Made by a program: the position numbers and the translations under genes. Below the pieces are notes generated by a model, which made no database searches, was not told the DNA's origin, and was given only the letters and a program-made list of their open reading frames with translations. This document shows positions 8,111 through 16,069 of a stretch of 54,161 nt of DNA, one piece after another (within the stretch, counting starts at the first letter, position 1; the number at the start of each line of letters is the position of its first letter). The stretch is from Candidatus Gastranaerophilales bacterium. GTDB lineage: Bacteria > Cyanobacteriota > Vampirovibrionia > Gastranaerophilales > Gastranaerophilaceae. The DNA lies in contig CALUVW010000014.1 of the NCBI GenBank assembly GCA_944324315.1, positions 1 through 54,161 on the forward strand. The letters run 5' to 3'.

Positions 8111-8575
8111 ATGAGGGTAAACGATTTACAGGAAATTGATCTGGAAAAGATATTGCCGCATGACAGGCCGATGATTTTAATTGACAATCTTTTAGAAGTC
8201 AATATGGATAAGAAATTCGTCAAGACTTCAGTGACAATTAGCGAAAACAAAATATTTTTTAATAAAGAAATAAACGGAATATCACCGCTTGTTGGAATTG
8301 AATTTATGGCACAGACAGTCGGATGCTATTCATATTACAAAAACGGTGAAAAAATTCCCGAAATAGGATTTTTATTGGGTTCAAGACTTTATGAAAATAC
8401 GCTTGAAAAATTTGAAAACGGTAAAACATACATTATTACAGCACAGGAAATTTATACTGATAATGAACTTGTTTCATTTGAATGTTTAATCTATAATGAG
8501 GGTAAAGAGGTGGCAAAGGCAGCAGTAAATGTTTTCCAACCAGCTGATGCTAGAGCATATTTAAAGGAATTATGA
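8111..8575 (+). CDS. Hotdog-fold 3-hydroxyacyl-ACP dehydratase (ApeP-like)
   Basis: 154 residues from the ATG at 8111, preceded by GTAAGAGGA. A longer frame starting at 8045 lies inside the KS gene. It has the FabZ/FabA-like opening ILPHDRPMILIDNLLEV and the helix SPLVGIEFMAQTVGCY, where the Glu is the usual acidic catalytic residue. The expected HxF His is absent (FFNKEINGISP). The fused dehydratase domain at 3063-4334 has the reverse pattern (His present, Glu replaced by Gln), which fits a heterodimer with a split active site as reported for the ApeI:ApeP pair. It is translationally coupled to FabG (ATGA overlap). Confidence 0.88.
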   Translation: MRVNDLQEIDLEKILPHDRPMILIDNLLEVNMDKKFVKTSVTISENKIFFNKEINGISPLVGIEFMAQTVGCYSYYKNGEKIPEIGFLLGSRLYENTLEKFENGKTYIITAQEIYTDNELVSFECLIYNEGKEVAKAAVNVFQPADARAYLKEL

Positions 8576-9300
8576 TGGGTGAGAATAGTTTGAAAAAGGT
8601 TTTAGTTACGGGGTCAAGCAGGGGCATAGGCAGAGAAATTGCACTGTATCTGGCAAAAAACGGGTTTGATATTGATGTTCATTATGTAGGCAATCAGGCT
8701 AAAGCGCAGGAAACTGCCAATGAAATTAAAGCGCTTGGACAAAATGCGGAAATTTTGAAATTTGATATTAAAAACAGAGAAGAATGCGCAAAAGCTCTTG
8801 AAGGAAAACTTTATTACGGAATTGTCTTAAATGCAGGAATTGCAAGGGATAATGTTTTTCCTTCCCTTGAAGCTGATGAGTGGGATGAAGTTATCTCAAC
8901 AAACCTGACAGGATTTTATAATGTCCTCAAACCGCTTGTAATGCCGATGATTTCAAACAGAATTAAGGGGCGAATTATCACAATGTCGTCTATTGCCGCA
9001 CTTTCAGGCAACCGCGGACAGGTCAACTATTCAGCCTCAAAAGCAGGGATTATAGGTGCTACAAAATCTCTTGCGCTTGAGCTTGCAAAACGCGGGATTA
9101 CCGTAAACTGTATAGCCCCCGGGGTAATTGATACGGATATGATAAAAGATGTTCCGCTTGACGAGGTAAAAAAATTAATCCCGATGAAAAGATTAGGTCA
9201 GGCCAAAGAAGTTGCAAGCCTTGCAAACTATCTGATGAGCGAGGATGCCTCTTATATCACAGGCCAGGTAATTTCCGTAAACGGAGGGCTTTATTTATGA
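8572..9300 (+). CDS. 3-oxoacyl-ACP reductase, FabG-type SDR (ApeQ-like)
   Basis: 242 residues. Motifs in order: the NADPH-binding TGSSRGIGREIA (near 14-25), VLNAGIARDN (near 88), catalytic Ser in TMSSIAALSGN (near 140) and Tyr/Lys in YSASKAGIIGA (near 153-157), then the NCIAPGVIDTDM loop. The catalytic set is complete. It reduces the beta-keto intermediate made by the flanking ketosynthases. An ATGA overlap joins it to both the dehydratase upstream (8572-8575) and the ketosynthase downstream (9297-9300). Confidence 0.95.
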   Translation: MMGENSLKKVLVTGSSRGIGREIALYLAKNGFDIDVHYVGNQAKAQETANEIKALGQNAEILKFDIKNREECAKALEGKLYYGIVLNAGIARDNVFPSLEADEWDEVISTNLTGFYNVLKPLVMPMISNRIKGRIITMSSIAALSGNRGQVNYSASKAGIIGATKSLALELAKRGITVNCIAPGVIDTDMIKDVPLDEVKKLIPMKRLGQAKEVASLANYLMSEDASYITGQVISVNGGLYL

Positions 9301-10523
9301 CAAAACGTGTAGTTGTTACAGGTATGGCGCTTGCAAGCCCTTTAGGAAGCGACATTAATACGGTATTTGAAAACCTTGAAAAATTTGAAAACTGTGTTGA
9401 ATACAACAAAGACCTTGACCAGTATCAAAGATTGAACACAAGACTGTCAGCAAAAGTGAAAGGTTTCGAAATTCCACCGACATATAACAGAAAAGTAACC
9501 CGCACAATGGGGCCTTTATCAATTATGGCCGTCAGAACGGCAGAACAGGCGCTTGAAGATGCAGGACTTCTTGGCGATGAGATTATAACAAACGGTCAAA
9601 CCGGTGTAAGCTACGGTTCTTCATCTGGTTCACTGGATGCAATAATTGATTTTTACGGGATGCAGGTTGACAAAGTAGTCAGAGGACTTAATTCCGGCTC
9701 ATACGTGAAAATGATGCCTCATACTGCACCTGTTAATATTTCGCTTTACTTAAAGACAACTGGACGTCTTATCACCAGTTCCACAGCCTGTACATCAGGT
9801 TCAATGGGTATCGGATACGCCTATGAAACAATCAAAAACGGTTATGAAACAGTAATGATTTCTGGCGGCGGCGAAGAACTCCACGCAACTGAAATTGCTA
9901 TTTTTGATACGCTTTATGCAACAAGTTTGAAAAATGATACTCCTAAATTAACACCCTCTCCGTTTGACAAGAACCGCGACGGACTTGTACTGGGTGAAGG
10001 CGCGGGAACTTTAATTTTAGAAGAATATGAACACGCAAAACGCCGCGGAGCAAAGATTTACGCAGAAATCATAGGTTTTGGCACAAACACTGACGGCACA
10101 CATATTACAAATCCCAACAGAGAAACAATGAAAACAGCGCTTGAGCTTGCCCTGAAAGATGCAAACCTTTCACCTGATCGGATAGGTTACGTAAACGCTC
10201 ACGGCACCGCAACAATTCAAGGGGATTTAGCAGAAACATGGGCAACAGAACAGGTATTTAAAAGACTTGTTCCCGTAAGTTCGACAAAAAGTTATACAGG
10301 CCACACACTTGGCGCCTGCGGCTCAATTGAGGCGATTATATCTATTGAAATGATGAACAGGGGCTGGTTCCATCCGACATTAAATTTAAACGACATTGAC
10401 CCTGAATGCGGAAAACTGGATTATATTCAAGGGCAGGGCAGAGAAATAAAAACTGATTACATAATGTCAAACAACTTTGCCTTCGGCGGAATTAATACGT
10501 CATTGATATTTAAAAGAATCTGA
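9297..10523 (+). CDS. Beta-ketoacyl-ACP synthase, FabF-like (ApeR-like)
   Basis: 408 residues, full FabF length. It opens KRVVVTGMALASPLG. The catalytic Cys is in SSTACTSGSMGIG (near 164), the two His are in VNAHGTATIQGD (near 302) and YTGHTLGACGSIEA (near 340), and it ends NFAFGGINTSLIF. It is the last gene of the plus-strand arm and overlaps FabG by 4 nt. In APE systems this second KS is thought to carry out the first condensation with the starter; that role is inference. Its 3' end overlaps, tail to tail, a small gene on the other strand by 24 nt. Confidence 0.93.
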   Translation: MTKRVVVTGMALASPLGSDINTVFENLEKFENCVEYNKDLDQYQRLNTRLSAKVKGFEIPPTYNRKVTRTMGPLSIMAVRTAEQALEDAGLLGDEIITNGQTGVSYGSSSGSLDAIIDFYGMQVDKVVRGLNSGSYVKMMPHTAPVNISLYLKTTGRLITSSTACTSGSMGIGYAYETIKNGYETVMISGGGEELHATEIAIFDTLYATSLKNDTPKLTPSPFDKNRDGLVLGEGAGTLILEEYEHAKRRGAKIYAEIIGFGTNTDGTHITNPNRETMKTALELALKDANLSPDRIGYVNAHGTATIQGDLAETWATEQVFKRLVPVSSTKSYTGHTLGACGSIEAIISIEMMNRGWFHPTLNLNDIDPECGKLDYIQGQGREIKTDYIMSNNFAFGGINTSLIFKRI

Positions 10524-10691
10524 ATATTTTTCATTAACTTTTTTGGAAATCCAGCATGCAATTTCGTAAAAAACCAACGGCAGGCTGCAATAGCCTGATA
10601 CAATAAGCGCATCTTTTACAGGCGTTGGCTTTTTTACAGGCGCAGAAATTTTTGAACTTACGGCTTGAATTTTTACAGGTTGCACTTTCAT
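10500..10691 (-). CDS. Small hypothetical protein with one hydrophobic segment
   Basis: About 63 residues from the ATG at 10691 (MKVQPVKIQAVSSKISAP); a TTG start at 10712 is possible but less likely. The N-terminus is basic and Pro/Lys rich, then comes a hydrophobic stretch (ALIVSGYCSLPLVFYEIACWI) and a charged tail. The ribosome-binding site is weak. The gene overlaps the end of the convergent ketosynthase gene by 24 nt. No family recognised. It may be real, since its N-terminal style resembles other short proteins in this genome, but a chance frame is not excluded. Confidence 0.45.
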   Translation of the reverse strand: MKVQPVKIQAVSSKISAPVKKPTPVKDALIVSGYCSLPLVFYEIACWISKKVNEKYSDSFKYQ

Positions 10692-10760
10692 AATATAATT
10701 TTTTCTTATCAACGAATAAAAACATTAGACAAAAGAGCAGAAATTTTCATATTTTTGTAC

Positions 10761-10766
10761 TATAAT
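10761..10766 (+). promoter_or_regulatory. Candidate -10 box upstream of the ABC-F gene
   Basis: A perfect TATAAT lies 38 nt before the ATG at 10804. I see no good -35 hexamer at 16-18 nt spacing, so this is a partial promoter call only. Confidence 0.35.
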
Positions 10767-10803
10767 GAAAATCAGGCTGATTAATATATAAATAGGAAAA
10801 AGT

Positions 10804-12417
10804 ATGATAACAACAGACAAATTGACCGTAAGATTCGGTTCGCAGACATTATTCGAAAATGTAAGTATTAAATTTACCCCCGGCAACTGTTACGGCGTTA
10901 TTGGTGCAAACGGAGCAGGAAAAAGTACGCTTTTGAAAGTTATTGCAGGAGATATTGAACCGACCTCAGGCGAAATACATATTTCAAAAGGTCAAAGAAT
11001 TGCTGTTTTACGTCAGGATCATTTTGCTTTTGATAACTACAAAGTTATTGATACCGTAATTATGGGGCATAAAAAGCTATACGATATTATGCAGGAACGC
11101 GATGCATTATATTCAAAACCGGATTTTTCAGACGAAGACGGGATAAAAGTTGCGCATCTTGAGGAAGAATTTGCAGCTCTTGACGGCTGGCAGGCAGAAG
11201 CTATGGCAGCATCATTGTTATCTGATTTAGGAATTCCTGATGAATTGCATTATGAACAAATGTCTGAACTTGCAGGCAGTGAAAAAGTTCGTGTATTGTT
11301 AGCCCAGGCATTATTCGGCAACCCTGATATTTTATTGCTTGACGAGCCGACAAACCACCTTGATTTGAATACAATCTCGTGGCTCGAAGAATTTTTAATA
11401 AATTTTCAAAACCTTGTAATTGTTGTCTCACACGACAGAAAATTCCTTGACAACGTCTGTACACATATGGCAGATATTGATTACAAAAATATTCAGCTAT
11501 ACACAGGCAACTACTCTTTCTGGTCTGAAGCTAGCCAGCTTATAAAGAAACAGAAAGAAGAACAAAATAAGAAAACCGAAGAAAAAATGGAAGAATTAAA
11601 AGCCTTTATTGCACGTTTCAGCGCGAATGCCTCAAAAGCAAAACAGGCTACTTCGAGAAAAAATATGCTCGACAAATTGTCGCTTGAAGAAATTAAACCT
11701 TCCTCAAGACAATATCCGAGAATCAGGTTTACCTACAACAAAATCCCCGGCAAAGATGTTCTTCAGGTCAAAAACCTCAACAAAACCGTTGACGGTGAGC
11801 TTTTAATCAAAAATCTGAGCTTTGAAATCAATCAGGGAGAAAAAGTTGCATTCATTGCACGTGATCCTTTTATAATCTCAAATCTTTTTGATATTTTAGA
11901 AAATTGCGTAAAACCTGACAGCGGAGAAGTTATCTGGGGTGTAACGGCAACGCATTCATATTTCCCGAAAGATAACAACTTCTATTTTGAAAATAATTTG
12001 ACTATAATGCAATGGCTTGCACAGTATTCGCCCGACCAGCACGTAAACTTTTTACGCGGATATTTAGGCAGAATGCTGTTTTCTGGCGATGATGCGGATA
12101 AGAAGGTTAATGTTCTTTCAGGAGGCGAAAAAGTCCGCTGCTTGTTTGCAAAAATGATGATAGCAGAAGCTAATGTTATGATTTTTGATGAACCGACAAA
12201 CCACCTTGATCTTGAAGCAATTACCGCATTGAATAATGCAATGATAGATTTCCCCGGAACAATACTTTTTACATCACAGGATTACCAGCTAATACAAACA
12301 GTTGCCGACAGAATAATAGAAATTTCACCGAAAGGCTACATCAATATGCGCAACAAATATGACGAATACCTGAAAAATCCGGTCGTACTGAAAAAACGCG
12401 AAGAAATATACAAATAA
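10804..12417 (+). CDS. ABC-F family ATPase, YbiT-like, with degenerate second nucleotide-binding site
   Basis: 537 residues, two ABC domains joined by a charged linker (about 235-300), no membrane segments: an ABC-F translation factor. Domain 1 has a normal Walker A (GANGAGKST, 34-42) and Walker B (LLLDEPTNHLD, near 178), but its signature reads LAGSEK rather than LSGGEK. Domain 2 keeps LSGGEKVR and MIFDEPTNHLD, but the Walker A site reads IARDPFIISNL (near 351-361), lacking the P-loop Gly pattern and the Lys. ABC-F proteins act at the ribosomal E site. Only one composite ATP site may be fully active here. It stands alone in the plus direction, 42 nt before carbonic anhydrase. Confidence 0.93.
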   Translation: MITTDKLTVRFGSQTLFENVSIKFTPGNCYGVIGANGAGKSTLLKVIAGDIEPTSGEIHISKGQRIAVLRQDHFAFDNYKVIDTVIMGHKKLYDIMQERDALYSKPDFSDEDGIKVAHLEEEFAALDGWQAEAMAASLLSDLGIPDELHYEQMSELAGSEKVRVLLAQALFGNPDILLLDEPTNHLDLNTISWLEEFLINFQNLVIVVSHDRKFLDNVCTHMADIDYKNIQLYTGNYSFWSEASQLIKKQKEEQNKKTEEKMEELKAFIARFSANASKAKQATSRKNMLDKLSLEEIKPSSRQYPRIRFTYNKIPGKDVLQVKNLNKTVDGELLIKNLSFEINQGEKVAFIARDPFIISNLFDILENCVKPDSGEVIWGVTATHSYFPKDNNFYFENNLTIMQWLAQYSPDQHVNFLRGYLGRMLFSGDDADKKVNVLSGGEKVRCLFAKMMIAEANVMIFDEPTNHLDLEAITALNNAMIDFPGTILFTSQDYQLIQTVADRIIEISPKGYINMRNKYDEYLKNPVVLKKREEIYK

Positions 12418-12458
12418 AACCTATTGCTTTTTTCTGTATAATTAATTAGAATATTTTT

Positions 12459-13034
12459 ATGAAAGAAAGAGCACAAAAAGAACTTGATAAATTACTACAG
12501 GGTAACAGAAATTTTGTAAACGGCACACCAACCACTAAAAATATGTCTCTTGAAACTTTGAAAAAATTTGCGTTTCATCAGGAACCGTATGCGTGTGTTT
12601 TAACGTGTTCTGACAGCCGTGTGGTACCTGAAATTATATTTGACTGCGGAATCGGTGAACTTTTTGTTGTAAGAGTTGCCGGTATGACAACAGGACCTAA
12701 CGTTATAGAAAGCATTGAATATGCTGTAAAAAAACTTGAAGTGCCTCTGTTAATACTTCTGGGGCATGATGACTGCGGGGTTATGAAATATGCAAAAGAA
12801 CATTACCCAGAACCTATGAAGGATTTTTCATCAATTTTAAAATGTGTGTATCCCGTATTAAATCAAAAAGAAGATATAAAATGTCATAACTTTTTTGCTC
12901 AGGAACATACAAAATGGGTTGAAGATTATTTGATGAAACATTCGGTAATAATTAACGAAGCTGTTAAGTCTGAAAAACTAAGGATTGCAAAATGTCACTT
13001 TGACCATTCTACAGGATTAGTCAATCTTATATAA
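12459..13034 (+). CDS. Beta-class carbonic anhydrase
   Basis: 191 residues. The zinc and catalytic residues are all present: Cys and the Asp-Arg dyad in TCSDSRVVPE (near 49-54) and His/Cys in LLGHDDCGVMKYA (near 104-107). It interconverts CO2 and bicarbonate in the cytoplasm, supplying bicarbonate for carboxylases such as acetyl-CoA carboxylase. It ends with a short C-terminal region typical of small bacterial beta-CAs and is followed 9 nt later by a strong bidirectional terminator. Confidence 0.95.
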   Translation: MKERAQKELDKLLQGNRNFVNGTPTTKNMSLETLKKFAFHQEPYACVLTCSDSRVVPEIIFDCGIGELFVVRVAGMTTGPNVIESIEYAVKKLEVPLLILLGHDDCGVMKYAKEHYPEPMKDFSSILKCVYPVLNQKEDIKCHNFFAQEHTKWVEDYLMKHSVIINEAVKSEKLRIAKCHFDHSTGLVNLI

Positions 13035-13043
13035 AATAATTCA

Positions 13044-13070
13044 AAACGGCACCTTTAAAAGGTGCCGTTT
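13044..13070. terminator. Bidirectional intrinsic terminator between convergent genes
   Basis: AAACGGCACCTT (13044-13055) pairs perfectly with AAGGTGCCGTTT (13059-13070) around a TAA loop. The 12-bp stem has T-rich and A-rich ends, so it can stop carbonic anhydrase transcripts on the plus strand and the 13077-13328 gene on the minus strand. Confidence 0.9.
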
Positions 13071-13076
13071 ATGTTA

Positions 13077-13328
13077 TCAGTTGCAGGAAGATTCATTATT
13101 ACCCCATAATTCATCATATTTCGCCTGATTTTTTTCATGATAGCGCGGGGATGTTTTACGGTTTGTGTTTCTTATTTGTGCATCTATCTGTCGTGCAATA
13201 AGCAACATTCTTGCCTTATCGTCTTTTTTCTTTTTTTCTTTCATTCCGCTAAGGATTGAAAAAACACTTGCGGCAATCAGCCCTGCATAAGCTGTTATTT
13301 TCAAGATTTTCAAGAAATTTTTTTGCAT
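13077..13328 (-). CDS. Small membrane-anchored hypothetical protein
   Basis: 83 residues: a basic N-terminus (MQKNFLKILK), one hydrophobic helix (ITAYAGLIAASVFSIL, about 11-26), then a Lys-rich cytoplasmic or coiled tail (KEKKKKDDKARMLLIARQID) with aromatic residues near the end. It is 3 nt downstream of the ferritin-like gene, so probably cotranscribed with it. No family recognised. Confidence 0.65.
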   Translation of the reverse strand: MQKNFLKILKITAYAGLIAASVFSILSGMKEKKKKDDKARMLLIARQIDAQIRNTNRKTSPRYHEKNQAKYDELWGNNESSCN

Positions 13329-13331
13329 AAA

Positions 13332-14630
13332 TTAAAACTCCATTGGTTTTACTTTCACAAATTCCTCATAATCTTCAACGGATACAGTATTCGGAGCCTG
13401 CGCTTTTTCCTCCAGACCGCGCTTTAAAAGATCAGGTTCTTTTTTGCGTAATTTAGGTTCGGCAGTTACGATATCCATATTAAGCGCTGTTTTTATAAGC
13501 TGAATTGTCTGCTCTGTCGGCGCTCCTTCACCGTTAAGGATTTCCTGTGCATGATAGCTCGGCCAGTCTTCGGGAAGTTTGTCAATTGTTGTGTATCCGA
13601 AATTGTCATCATGGCGTTTGTCAATTTCGTTTTCCAGAATATTTGTTACGTATTCTTTCTGTGTTTCAAAGTGGCACGGAAGAACGATTTTATCTCCGAT
13701 AATTTCTTCTGGATCGCGTTTTTCATATTTTTTAAGCAAATCAACAGCAACCTGTAAATGTCCGAGTTCAAATGCCAGAAATTCTTCCCAGATTTGTTTG
13801 AGTTTGTCATTTTCTTCATCTTTGTAGCAGTTGTAGTATGTACACACTTCGGTAAATTCATGGAGAAGAAGTTTTTCATAAGGTGTTTCGTTCGGGTCTA
13901 TCAAAGATTCATACATTGTTACATGTTCTTCTTCAACGTCGCATATTTCGCCGAAAGTTCTTCTCAAATCGTCATTAGGGTACATCATGCCGTGTTCTGC
14001 ATAAAAATTATGCGTTTGTTGTTCACCTGAAACAAGAGTGTAAATATTTACCTTTGTCTGCGGAGAAGCTGTAGCTCTGTCATAATGTTTGCGAAGTCTA
14101 ACTCTATTATCATTATGGTGATTTTGTGTCGGGCGGCTTAAAACTACATCTGTCATTCCCTGTAGAATATTATCAGGGTCAATTCCGTCAACCATATAAG
14201 CCCACTGACTGTATCTGTAAAGGTGGTCAAAGTCCTCTAAAAGTCCGAAATTGAATGTTTCTCTAACATAATCATCAGGTTCGTTCTGTGCCATCCACGC
14301 TGTTAAATCGACTGCAACCTGTTCGTAGCCTAAAGTTGTTTCAAGAACTGTCTGGCATGCGGGAGTCAGCCAGTTTACTGTTGTCTGCTGCATATCTTCA
14401 ATTTTTCTTGATAAAGCCATGAGTTTTTTAACTTCCATATCAGGACAGCATCTTGCAAAGTTGTGTTTAAAATTCCATGCTTCGACTTCAATACCGTTCA
14501 TTAAGATTTGGCGTGTTCTTGAATAGCAGTCAACCGAATGTTTATCAAACGGTCGTTTAACAATATCATGCCAGCTTCTTAGCTGTTTTTCTACGGGAAT
14601 TCCCTTTTCCTCTAATGGATTAAATGTCAT
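13332..14630 (-). CDS. Ferritin-like fold protein, putative di-metal, function unknown
   Basis: 432 residues, mostly helical, soluble, no signal peptide. Two ExxH motifs of the ferritin-like type are seen: VEEEHVTMYES (near 237) and AFELGHLQVAVDLL (near 290), with further candidate ligands at YEQVAVDLTAW (near 103) and LEDFDHLYRYS (near 133). This is the helix-pair pattern of ferritin-like di-iron proteins, perhaps duplicated. The C-terminal about 100 residues are charged and less structured. A ribosome-binding site (AAGGAG) precedes the ATG. It sits beside a small membrane protein (downstream) and an amylase-like gene (upstream, 19 nt away), with ferritin nearby. A role in iron or redox stress is inference. 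Confidence 0.6.
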   Translation of the reverse strand: MTFNPLEEKGIPVEKQLRSWHDIVKRPFDKHSVDCYSRTRQILMNGIEVEAWNFKHNFARCCPDMEVKKLMALSRKIEDMQQTTVNWLTPACQTVLETTLGYEQVAVDLTAWMAQNEPDDYVRETFNFGLLEDFDHLYRYSQWAYMVDGIDPDNILQGMTDVVLSRPTQNHHNDNRVRLRKHYDRATASPQTKVNIYTLVSGEQQTHNFYAEHGMMYPNDDLRRTFGEICDVEEEHVTMYESLIDPNETPYEKLLLHEFTEVCTYYNCYKDEENDKLKQIWEEFLAFELGHLQVAVDLLKKYEKRDPEEIIGDKIVLPCHFETQKEYVTNILENEIDKRHDDNFGYTTIDKLPEDWPSYHAQEILNGEGAPTEQTIQLIKTALNMDIVTAEPKLRKKEPDLLKRGLEEKAQAPNTVSVEDYEEFVKVKPMEF

Positions 14631-14648
14631 TTTTATTCTCCTTATAGT

Positions 14649-15980
14649 TTATAAATTCAACGCATAGGCAAAAAGTTCGCCGGCGCATTTGTTGTAATAC
14701 CTTCCGTCATCTTGTGCAAAAAGATTTTCCCAGTGGCTCAAAGCAGTGCCGTCTGTTGAATATGACGGGTTTGTCATCATGAGATGATGTGTCGATGTAT
14801 CGTATCGCAGCGGGAACAAGTCGTTCATCTGCATAAAACTCGGAAGCTTGTCGCTTGCCAGATAATATCCGAAAAGAGCCGAATTAATACGGTTTAATTT
14901 TTGTTCGTATGAAAGTCCGCCTTCGTTGTTGTCATTTGTAACTTCAACACCAGGCGCATAATCTCTGTAATATTTTAAGCGTTCGGATAAGCTCCTGACA
15001 GCTTCAAAATTGTCGCCTGTTATAAAGTCAGTTCCTGCATTCAAACCCATAAGCCTGTATCTTTCAAAATCATCAGAACTTTTTTCACCGACAAAGCTTA
15101 TATTAGTTTTACCTGTTCTTAAACGAATTTCATTTAAAATATACTGCATCTGGTGATATTCGGGCAGAGCGCCTACGCCTGTATAATTAGCCATATCATA
15201 CCCGCCGATATGTTTTGCCGAATCTATAAACATGCATTCAAAACCCAAATTCATAAGTTTAACGCATTCAGTAATGTAAATTTCTATATGTTTGGAGTTA
15301 TTCCAGCTGAAAATTTCATCATCGTGATTAGGACATGCGACTTTTATCTGATCAGCAGAAATTACATGCCTGAAACCGACTTTTATTCCCCTAAAATGGG
15401 CTAAATCAACAAAAGCTTTTAATTGTTCTTCCGGTGTAATTTTATCAACAATTGAGTAATCAATTATATTTTCGCTGTAGCTTGCATTCAGTCTCAGACC
15501 GTAAATCGAATTTTCTTCAAACGGTCCTTTTTCGTAAGCGTCACCGTAAATATTCTGCCAGATTTGAGATAAAATAATGCAGTTTGCCCAACTTTTTGCA
15601 GAAGGCGGAATTGCAGGCAATAATTTTATACAGCTTAAAATACCTTTGCAGGTGCATCCGTCATCCATAAAAGCTATTGCACGATCATTAATTTCAATGT
15701 AATTTGCCAGCCTTCCCCATTTATCGCCATAATTTGGTGTCTCGATATAATCAGGGAATTTATTATAAAAAATCCCGCCCTCTGAAAGAGTTACAATAAT
15801 TTCCACAGCATCCTTAACAGACAGCTTTAACAAATCAGCGGGAACGATATTGCCGAGCCATCGTTTATTATATGCATTACCAATTCCGTGAAAGCCTATA
15901 TAATTTGAATATTCATTATATTCAAGCTTTGTAGTTTCCCCGAGAGCTTTTAACAATTTGTTTACGGCATTTAGTTTCAT
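14649..15980 (-). CDS. Alpha-amylase-like (TIM-barrel) glycosidase-type protein
   Basis: About 443 residues from the ATG at 15980; a TTG 21 nt upstream is possible. No signal peptide. Features resembling GH13 barrels: an AHFRGIKVGFRHV strand (near 208), the strand-4 pattern NLGFECMFIDSAKHIGGYD (candidate nucleophile Asp, near 254) and the strand-5 pattern ISFVGEKSSDDF (candidate acid Glu, near 300). The usual GH13 Arg two residues before the Asp is not present, and I cannot find a clear strand-7 HD pair. So this is either a divergent amylase-like enzyme or a non-catalytic relative. It is probably cytoplasmic and lies just upstream of the ferritin-like gene. Confidence 0.5.
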   Translation of the reverse strand: MKLNAVNKLLKALGETTKLEYNEYSNYIGFHGIGNAYNKRWLGNIVPADLLKLSVKDAVEIIVTLSEGGIFYNKFPDYIETPNYGDKWGRLANYIEINDRAIAFMDDGCTCKGILSCIKLLPAIPPSAKSWANCIILSQIWQNIYGDAYEKGPFEENSIYGLRLNASYSENIIDYSIVDKITPEEQLKAFVDLAHFRGIKVGFRHVISADQIKVACPNHDDEIFSWNNSKHIEIYITECVKLMNLGFECMFIDSAKHIGGYDMANYTGVGALPEYHQMQYILNEIRLRTGKTNISFVGEKSSDDFERYRLMGLNAGTDFITGDNFEAVRSLSERLKYYRDYAPGVEVTNDNNEGGLSYEQKLNRINSALFGYYLASDKLPSFMQMNDLFPLRYDTSTHHLMMTNPSYSTDGTALSHWENLFAQDDGRYYNKCAGELFAYALNL

Positions 15981-16069
15981 AACATGATTACTTATAAGCA
16001 ATCAATAAAAATTTTTCATTACCTGAATTGATAATTTACTGATAAGAAACTATCGGCATTCATAACCTG

